Source: Lentisphaeria bacterium (GTDB taxonomy: Bacteria; Verrucomicrobiota; Lentisphaeria; Victivallales; UBA1829). From it: a stretch of DNA of 7,170 nucleotides. Where the stretch lies: contig DXVA01000231.1 of the NCBI GenBank assembly GCA_019408975.1, positions 1 to 7,170 of the forward strand, given 5' to 3'. The notes under the pieces were generated by a model. The model ran no database searches and was not told the origin of the DNA. It saw only the letters and a program-made list of their open reading frames with translations. How positions within the stretch are numbered: position 1 is the first letter of the stretch; each line of letters starts with the position of its first letter. Shown here piece after piece: positions 1 to 4,498 of the stretch. The position numbers were made by a program, and so were the translations under genes.

Positions 1-10
1 ATACTCCGCG

Positions 11-100
11 GCAGGTGAGAGTCACCTGCACCTCGGCAAAACAAGTTTGCCGTCTCGAATGCCGGAGCATCTGCTGACAAGACAAGTCTGCCGTCTTCAA
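11..100. repeat. Cluster of short imperfect hairpin repeats
   Basis: Two perfect short inverted repeats lie next to each other: GCAGGTGA/TCACCTGC (11-18 and 22-29, 3-nt loop) and CGGCAAA/TTTGCCG (34-40 and 46-52, 5-nt loop). A third, decayed unit follows: about 25 bases from 77 align with the 35-59 segment at roughly 20 of 25 positions and share the core ACAAGT.TGCCGTCT. The stem of the third unit has mismatches. No T-tract follows any stem, so these do not look like intrinsic terminators. One frame (2-136) is open through the whole stretch, but the predicted peptide resembles nothing I recognise and the palindromes explain the sequence better. Whether this is a genome-wide interspersed repeat cannot be told from one window. 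Confidence 0.5.
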
Positions 101-198
101 GGCTTTCATTGGCATATCAAAATTATGAATATCTGAAAAAATTAAGATTTTTTTCTATCTGCCGCTTGTATTTTTCTATTTTTGTATTAATTTTATTT

Positions 199-213
199 TT
201 GTAATCATTACAG
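199..213 (+). promoter_or_regulatory. Per box (PerR operator) upstream of rubrerythrin
   Basis: TTGTAATCATTACAG matches the published Per box consensus TTATAATNATTATAA at 11 of the 14 defined positions. Its core TGTAAT-C-ATTACA (200-212) is a perfect inverted repeat around one central base. It lies 62 bases before the rubrerythrin start codon, in a very AT-rich region (about 120-235) that must hold the promoter. A PerR protein with a full regulatory metal site is encoded just downstream. I infer repression of rbr by metal-bound PerR and release on peroxide. The exact -35 and -10 elements cannot be fixed because many AT-rich hexamers would fit. Confidence 0.8.
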
Positions 214-275
214 ATTATAAAAAAAACAACAAAGGCGTGAATGCCGAAAATAACAAACAACAAAAGGGTGGTAAA

Positions 276-827
276 ATGAAATCATTTGTGTGCTCCGTAT
301 GCGGGTATGTCTACGTCGGTGAAGAAGCTCCGGAATTCTGTCCGCAGTGCAAGGCGCCGAAAGCCAAATTCGTGGAAAAGAAAGAAGGAGAAGGTCTGGT
401 CTGGGCGGACGAACACAGAATCGGTTCCGTGGAGGGAATCGATCCGGAAGTCGTCGAAGGGCTCCGCGCCAACTTCAACGGAGAATGCACCGAAGTCGGA
501 ATGTATCTTGCAATGAGCCGTCAGGCGGACCGCGAGGGATATCCGGAAGTTGCCGAAGCCTACAAGCGCATCGCATTTGAAGAAGCGGAACATGCCGCAA
601 AATTTGCGGAACTCCTCGGAGAAGTCGTGGTTCCCTGCACCAAGACAAATCTCAAGGTTCGCGTCGAGGCGGAACACGGTGCAACAGCCGGCAAACTCGA
701 ACTTGCGAAGAAAGCGAAAGCCCTCGGTTACGACGCCATTCATGACACCGTTCATGAAATGTGCAAAGACGAAGCCCGCCACGGTTCCGCTTTCAATGGA
801 CTCCTGAACCGTTATTTCTCCAAATAA
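276..827 (+). CDS. rbr: Reverse rubrerythrin (rubredoxin domain first, then ferritin-like diiron domain)
   Basis: 183 aa. An N-terminal rubredoxin-type iron site is formed by C6, C9, C22 and C25 (CSVCG...CPQC, with the short spacing typical of rubrerythrins). It is followed by a four-helix ferritin-like domain (about residues 50-183). Likely diiron ligands are E70 or E73, the EEAEH motif (E102-H106), the EAEH motif (E131-H134) and the DEARH motif (D165-H169). The domain order is the reverse of classical rubrerythrin, as in the 'reverse rubrerythrins' of anaerobes such as clostridia. The family reduces hydrogen peroxide, and often oxygen, to water in the cytoplasm, with electrons from NAD(P)H through a reductase and rubredoxin. 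I chose ATG 276 because AAGGGTGG (264-271) is well placed as ribosome-binding site and the rubredoxin domain begins right there. A GTG at 237 would add 13 low-complexity residues. A Per box lies upstream and a strong terminator directly downstream. Confidence 0.93.
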   Translation: MKSFVCSVCGYVYVGEEAPEFCPQCKAPKAKFVEKKEGEGLVWADEHRIGSVEGIDPEVVEGLRANFNGECTEVGMYLAMSRQADREGYPEVAEAYKRIAFEEAEHAAKFAELLGEVVVPCTKTNLKVRVEAEHGATAGKLELAKKAKALGYDAIHDTVHEMCKDEARHGSAFNGLLNRYFSK

Positions 828-841
828 CGTCCTTTGCTCCG

Positions 842-869
842 AAGCTGCCGGATGAACCGGCAGCTTTTT
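842..869 (+). terminator. Intrinsic terminator after rubrerythrin
   Basis: A perfect 10-bp stem (AAGCTGCCGG at 842-851 and CCGGCAGCTT at 857-866) with a 5-nt loop ATGAA is followed by a T-run (865-869). It starts 14 bases after the rbr stop codon and ends just before the perR ribosome-binding site, so it separates an abundant rbr transcript from perR, which would be expressed by readthrough. Confidence 0.88.
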
Positions 870-890
870 ACTCCTGAAAGGATGCGGCAC

Positions 891-1304
891 ATGCAGACTG
901 CCTTGCAAATCAATCCGGCGGAACGCCTCCGCGAACTCGGCATCCGCCCTTCACCACAGCGTCTGGCGGTCTATTCCTATCTGCTTTCGCATCCGGTTCA
1001 TCCCACGGCGGATACGATCTATCAGGCAATCATCGCATCCCAGCCGTCACTGTCGCGGACAACGATTTACAACACGCTGAAACTTCTGGTCAGGGAAAAA
1101 GCCGTATCCACGGTCATTATCGAAGACGGCGAACTGCGTTTCGATGCTGACCTCCGTCCCCACGCACATTTCAAGTGCCGGATCTGCGGCAGAGTCTATG
1201 ACCTGTTCGACCTGCCGGAACAGAAAATACCTGCCCTGCCCTCCCCTGCGTTCAAGGTCGAGGAAATTCATATCTGCTACCGCGGAACCTGCGGGTGCAT
1301 GTAA
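891..1304 (+). CDS. perR: PerR-type peroxide-responsive repressor (Fur family)
   Basis: 137 aa. An N-terminal winged helix (about residues 1-83, recognition region SLSRTTIYNTLKLL at 53-66) is followed by a metal-binding dimerisation domain. The regulatory ligands H37, D85, H91, H93 and D104 fall at exactly the residue numbers known for B. subtilis PerR. D104 (GRVYDL) is the PerR-type Asp where Fur has Glu. C96 and C99 (CRIC) form the first half of the structural zinc site. The second half is odd: the protein ends C129-YRGT-C134-G-C136-M, so the usual CxxC is CxC. The family binds Per boxes and is inactivated when peroxide oxidises the metal-site histidines. I chose ATG 891 because GAAAGGA (876-882) lies 8 bases before it and the alignment then matches PerR without a shift. 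Longer starts at 834 or 882 would cross the terminator or sit too near the ribosome-binding site. A rbr-perR order is also known from Desulfovibrio vulgaris. Confidence 0.9.
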   Translation: MQTALQINPAERLRELGIRPSPQRLAVYSYLLSHPVHPTADTIYQAIIASQPSLSRTTIYNTLKLLVREKAVSTVIIEDGELRFDADLRPHAHFKCRICGRVYDLFDLPEQKIPALPSPAFKVEEIHICYRGTCGCM

Positions 1305-2150
1305 TCACTCTCCGCTGGTCAGGGCGAGGAAAATCTCTTCCAGAGTCATAGCCTCGCCGTCATTCTGCAATGAACGGTTCACGGAAACATCCGCCACAAT
1401 ATAATCTGCCCCGGCAATCTTCCTGCGGCAAATTTCACCTGCAATCTTTGCAGTCGCCTCTCCCGGCAGACGAATCCGCCGAAAGCGCGATTTCAGGGAA
1501 TCCGTATCCTGCGAATAAAGAAGTTTTCCGTTCAGCAGGATGCCGACATGATCGCAGACTCCTTCGACTTCGGGAATCAGGTGCGAACTCAGAAGAATTG
1601 TATGCTCATACTCCTGAATGGATTCAATGAGCTGTGCCATGAAATCCGAGCGGCTGACGGTATCCAGGCCGAGAGCCGGATCGTCAAGAATCACGAGCTC
1701 CGGTCTCCGCGCCATCACCGTAATCAATGCGGTCTTCGCATACATGCCGCGGGAAAACGAGCCGATTTTCTTATCCGAGGGAAGCCGGAACCGATGCATA
1801 AGCTTGGCTGCCCGCCGATCGCTCCAGTCCGGAAAGAAATGTTTCAGGAACGCGAAAAGCTCCGGCGGAGTAAGAAAGCCGAAAAGACGCTCCGTTTCCG
1901 CAACATAGCCGAGCCGCAAACGTAAAGCAATCGCCTCTTTCACGGGGTCCAGCCCCAGAACGGAGATCTTTCCGGAGTCCGCAATAAGCTGCCCGCACAT
2001 AAGTTTGATCGAGGTGCTTTTTCCCGCGCCGTTATTTCCCAGCAGAGCATAAACCGCCCCTTTCGGCACAGCAAGGTCAAAGCCGTCCAATACACAGTGT
2101 TTTCCGTAACGCTTGGCGACACCTTTCATTTCAATCGCATATTCGTTCAT
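1305..2150 (-). CDS. ABC transporter ATP-binding protein, YtrB/ABC-2 type
   Basis: 281 aa, a cytoplasmic ATPase. Walker A is GNNGAGKST (38-46). The Q-loop position reads YVAE (82-85), with Glu instead of Gln. The signature region is SFSRGM (131-136), a divergent form of LSGGQ. Walker B runs into LDDPALGLD (155-163), so the usual catalytic Glu is Asp157. The switch His is H190 (SSHL). The FPDW segment (106-109) before the helical domain resembles YtrB-type ATPases encoded with GntR regulators. It should power the permease encoded just upstream; the substrate is unknown. I chose ATG 2150 because its ATGA overlaps the permease stop codon by 4 bases (translational coupling) and GGAGGG (plus-strand 2157-2162) lies 6 bases before it. 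ATG 2156 directly abuts that ribosome-binding site and is less likely. The stop codon abuts the perR stop from the other strand, and I see no terminator. Confidence 0.9.
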   Translation of the reverse strand: MNEYAIEMKGVAKRYGKHCVLDGFDLAVPKGAVYALLGNNGAGKSTSIKLMCGQLIADSGKISVLGLDPVKEAIALRLRLGYVAETERLFGFLTPPELFAFLKHFFPDWSDRRAAKLMHRFRLPSDKKIGSFSRGMYAKTALITVMARRPELVILDDPALGLDTVSRSDFMAQLIESIQEYEHTILLSSHLIPEVEGVCDHVGILLNGKLLYSQDTDSLKSRFRRIRLPGEATAKIAGEICRRKIAGADYIVADVSVNRSLQNDGEAMTLEEIFLALTSGE

Positions 2151-3913
2151 TGCCATCCCTCCGAAGTTGATGAAGAATAACCGGTTATTTTGTCTATGAT
2201 ACAGCCTTTTTCTATTTTCAGGTGTTCAGGAAGTTCCGGCGGCTGACTCTGTTTCAGAATGGCAATTCGATGCCGCAATGAGGCGGTTCCGAGAACCTTG
2301 AGATAATAGTAAGTGTAAACATAAGGATTCAACTCCTTTCTTATCCATGCCTTTTCTCCGTATTCCACGGTCACGAATCTTATAATCCCCTTGACGTAAC
2401 GAGACAACTCCTCCGGTGGGCCGCACTGCGCCGCGCCCCGGATTTCCCGATTGGTTCTGGCAATATTCCAATAATAAAAGATATGGCGGAAACGCGCCTC
2501 AGCACAGCGCCTCAGCAAACTGCCGTCTTCTGAAATATCCTTCGGAATCTCGAAGATTCCGGTTTTTGACGGCAGTCGCACATCAGGAAGATAGGGCAGA
2601 CTCAGAGAAAGTTTTTCCAATTGTTTCAACAGAACCCGCATGACGGAAGCCGCTTCAGGTTCATCCCCTGCATAAATCACTTCCAGTTCGCGCCGCAGCA
2701 GATACAGTTTTGTAAAGAGCAGCTCAAAATACTGCGGATGAATATATCCAAAAAGAAGTTCCGAACATTTCAGTATCTCTTTCGCATCGTTCCAGCGTTT
2801 TTGCTCCAGAAACGCTTTCAGTGCCACAGGAAAACAGTTGTAATCCGAAATTGCAAAGTATGACAATGAACACGGAATGTAATCATAATATCTCAGTCGC
2901 AAAGGCTGATTATATACTGTCACGGCACGTTTTGCCGTATCTGTCTCATTTTGGAGCCGGCGGCAAAACAACAGCACTTTTTCAGGATCGACGACATAGC
3001 GTGCCGCGCGCCCCGGCACATGTTCCAGTTTCCACATGGGAGTCGTCCGGTAAAACTCGGGATACGTAATCCGAAACGGTTTTTCATCACTCCGGAATCC
3101 CGGTTGGCGACTCCAATAGTCATGCAGCAGACAGTCCGCACCGGAAACGGCTGTATATCCCAGAACAGCCAGCAGAAAAGGGATTGCCGGAAGAAAAACA
3201 GTAAACCATACAGTCCGCTTCAATCCCTTTCTCCCGTGGATTACCTCTTTATTCCAGAGAGATGCACCGGCAAGAGCAAAGACAAAAGCAAATGCCAGTG
3301 CGATCAGCGGTATGGTAATATAATATTCCAATGTCGGCAGCGGCGCATCTTCTCCTGTAAGCAGATGCAGAATCAGTGAAATTTCCACGGAATTGAACAA
3401 CAGCACTGCAAACAAAGCAGTCAGGAACTGAATCAGAGGATAACACGCCAGATACAAAGGAAACAATATCAGCAGTCCGACCACGGAACCGCCGCCGTCC
3501 CGCCGGAGCAAACCGCCCCAGCACACGGTCGCATGAGCAAGCAGAAGCAGGGAGATTCCGAGAATCAGATTCGGCAAAGCAAGCTCCTGCGTCAAAAACA
3601 AAGTCGAGGCGAAAACCAGACACAGCAGCAGGGAGCCCGAATAATAAAACCAGTAGATTTTACGGCTCCCGACCGGCAGAGTCAGGAAAAACGGCAGTTG
3701 TTTTTTCGCAAACATCGAAGGCATCCCCGAAGCGAAAAACAACGGCGCCAGGAACGTCATTGCCACAGGAAACCACCGGAACAAATCCGACTGTTCCCTT
3801 TTCAGCAGGAGCAGCACCCCCTGCCCTCCCAGCATCAGGGCAAACGCCCCGAGCCAAAGCCATTTGCTCCGATTCCACTCCAGACGCCAGATCGTCAGGA
3901 AATCACTCCACAT
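2147..3913 (-). CDS. ABC-2-like permease with large C-terminal soluble domain
   Basis: 588 aa. The first 257 residues are a membrane domain with about seven hydrophobic segments, near 18-37, 47-65, 88-108, 113-133, 143-183 (long, perhaps two passes), 199-219 and 234-256. Basic stretches (KK at 70-71, RK at 84-85, RR at 137-138, and 222-233) suggest which loops are cytoplasmic. The strongly basic loop 222-233 just before the last segment puts the remaining roughly 330 residues outside the cytoplasm. That region is rich in Tyr, Leu and Arg, appears mostly helical, and matches no domain I recognise. The gene lies between a GntR regulator and an ABC ATPase and overlaps both (11 and 4 bases), so it is very likely the membrane subunit of that transporter. 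ATG 3913 is preceded by AGGAG 7 bases upstream. The substrate is unknown; related YtrA-regulated exporters often respond to cell-envelope antibiotics, which is only an analogy. Confidence 0.78.
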   Translation of the reverse strand: MWSDFLTIWRLEWNRSKWLWLGAFALMLGGQGVLLLLKREQSDLFRWFPVAMTFLAPLFFASGMPSMFAKKQLPFFLTLPVGSRKIYWFYYSGSLLLCLVFASTLFLTQELALPNLILGISLLLLAHATVCWGGLLRRDGGGSVVGLLILFPLYLACYPLIQFLTALFAVLLFNSVEISLILHLLTGEDAPLPTLEYYITIPLIALAFAFVFALAGASLWNKEVIHGRKGLKRTVWFTVFLPAIPFLLAVLGYTAVSGADCLLHDYWSRQPGFRSDEKPFRITYPEFYRTTPMWKLEHVPGRAARYVVDPEKVLLFCRRLQNETDTAKRAVTVYNQPLRLRYYDYIPCSLSYFAISDYNCFPVALKAFLEQKRWNDAKEILKCSELLFGYIHPQYFELLFTKLYLLRRELEVIYAGDEPEAASVMRVLLKQLEKLSLSLPYLPDVRLPSKTGIFEIPKDISEDGSLLRRCAEARFRHIFYYWNIARTNREIRGAAQCGPPEELSRYVKGIIRFVTVEYGEKAWIRKELNPYVYTYYYLKVLGTASLRHRIAILKQSQPPELPEHLKIEKGCIIDKITGYSSSTSEGWQ

Positions 3914-4292
3914 CTTCCATCTCCTCTCTGTTCAATTTTTGTTTCAAAACAGCTTCCACACGGGAACGCGGAATCTGCAATGCGTCGGTTTCGCGCAGTA
4001 AGGAATCCAGCAGGTTCGAAAGACGTGTCTCACGCTCCGCATTTTCCATTTCCGACGGGACCGGAGCAATATAATTTCCTCCCCCCGGACGACTCTCCAG
4101 AAAGCCTTCCTCCTGCAGGCAGCGGTATGCTTTGGCAACCGTATTCGGATTGACCCGCAGAGCAAGCGCAAGTTCACGTACAGGCGGAATCCGGTCCCCT
4201 GTCCGGTAACGCCCGGAAAGACGTTCCGCACGGATGCCTGCCGCGATCTGAAGGTAGACCGGAACCCCGCTTGCCATATCCAAGTGAAACAT
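3903..4292 (-). CDS. GntR family transcriptional regulator, YtrA subfamily
   Basis: 129 aa. A winged-helix DNA-binding domain fills residues about 8-76. It includes the typical opening MFHLDMASGVPVYLQI, the helix-turn-helix segment PPVRELALALRVNPNTVAKA, and the wing around SRPGGGNYIA. The short C-terminal tail (about 77-129) is helical, as in YtrA proteins, which lack the large effector domain of other GntR types. It is the first gene of a three-gene operon and overlaps the permease start by 11 bases. A palindrome in its own promoter is the probable operator, so it should repress itself and the transporter until an unknown signal arrives. The start is supported by the family's usual N-terminus and an in-frame TGA a few codons upstream. 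No Shine-Dalgarno precedes it; the space is filled by 7-base tandem repeats. Confidence 0.92.
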   Translation of the reverse strand: MFHLDMASGVPVYLQIAAGIRAERLSGRYRTGDRIPPVRELALALRVNPNTVAKAYRCLQEEGFLESRPGGGNYIAPVPSEMENAERETRLSNLLDSLLRETDALQIPRSRVEAVLKQKLNREEMEDVE

Positions 4293-4320
4293 AAGAGTTA
4301 AGAGTCAAGAGTTAAAAGTG
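4293..4320 (-). repeat. Four tandem 7-base repeats directly before gntR start codon
   Basis: On the + strand the units are AAGAGTT (4293-4299), AAGAGTC (4300-4306), AAGAGTT (4307-4313) and AAAAGTG (4314-4320). They fill the leader of the gntR transcript right up to its ATG, where a ribosome-binding site would normally be. A GGAA in the leader is about 30 bases from the ATG, too far to act as a normal site. Confidence 0.75.
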
Positions 4321-4336
4321 TTCCTGTTGTTTTTAA

Positions 4337-4363
4337 ATTATACTATGAATATAGTACAGTCAA
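4337..4363 (-). promoter_or_regulatory. Promoter of the gntR-permease-ATPase operon
   Basis: Read on the - strand, TTGACT (4363-4358) is a -35 one base off consensus and TATAAT (4342-4337) is a perfect -10. The spacer is 15 bases, shorter than the ideal 17, so the promoter may be weak without help. AT-tracts just upstream (about 4364-4400, including the perfect inverted repeat AAAATAAAAA/TTTTTATTTT at 4369-4378 and 4389-4398) could act as an UP element. Transcription would begin near 4330, giving a leader of about 38 bases. Confidence 0.7.
4341..4356. promoter_or_regulatory. Probable GntR (YtrA-type) operator
   Basis: TACTAT-GAAT-ATAGTA is a perfect 6-bp inverted repeat with a 4-base centre. 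It fills the spacer between the -35 and -10 hexamers and covers the first two bases of the -10. A dimer bound here would block RNA polymerase. TACTAT-like half-sites are of the type expected for YtrA-family repressors; the assignment to this GntR protein is inferred from position. Confidence 0.75.
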
Positions 4364-4498
4364 GTTAAAAAATAAAAATTATTTGATTTTTTTATTTTAT
4401 GTATTCAGAACAGGGAAAGAAGGATTCAGTAAAGAAGAGAGAAAAAACTGAATTCAATCATTCTCTCATTTTCAGCATCCGTTCTTTTTTCCAGCGGT

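Noticed and set aside
2..136. Open frame through the hairpin repeats, possibly the end of an upstream gene
   Set aside because: The length is within chance, no domain is recognisable, and the palindromic structure explains the sequence. It cannot be fully excluded without upstream sequence.
237..275. GTG start that would lengthen rubrerythrin by 13 residues
   Set aside because: The added residues are Asn/Gln/Lys-rich and lie before the rubredoxin domain. ATG 276 has a well-spaced ribosome-binding site, whereas the purines before GTG 237 are too close.
834..890. Upstream starts for perR
   Set aside because: The 834 start would put the terminator hairpin inside the coding region, and the start at 882 sits on the ribosome-binding site. 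Start 891 aligns exactly with known PerR residue numbers.
282..908. Long open frame on the - strand opposite rubrerythrin
   Set aside because: It is a mirror of a strongly supported gene, crosses its terminator, and reads as Phe/Arg-rich sequence without domains.
3533..4153. 206-residue + strand open frame opposite the permease and gntR
   Set aside because: It is rich in Gln, Pro and Arg and has no recognisable motif. It covers two well-supported genes on the other strand.
4424..4453. Inverted repeat ATTCAGT/ACTGAAT as terminator of the broken glycosidase gene
   Set aside because: The stem is only 7 AT-rich pairs with a 16-base loop and lacks a T-tract on the 3' side in the - direction, so it is too weak to call.
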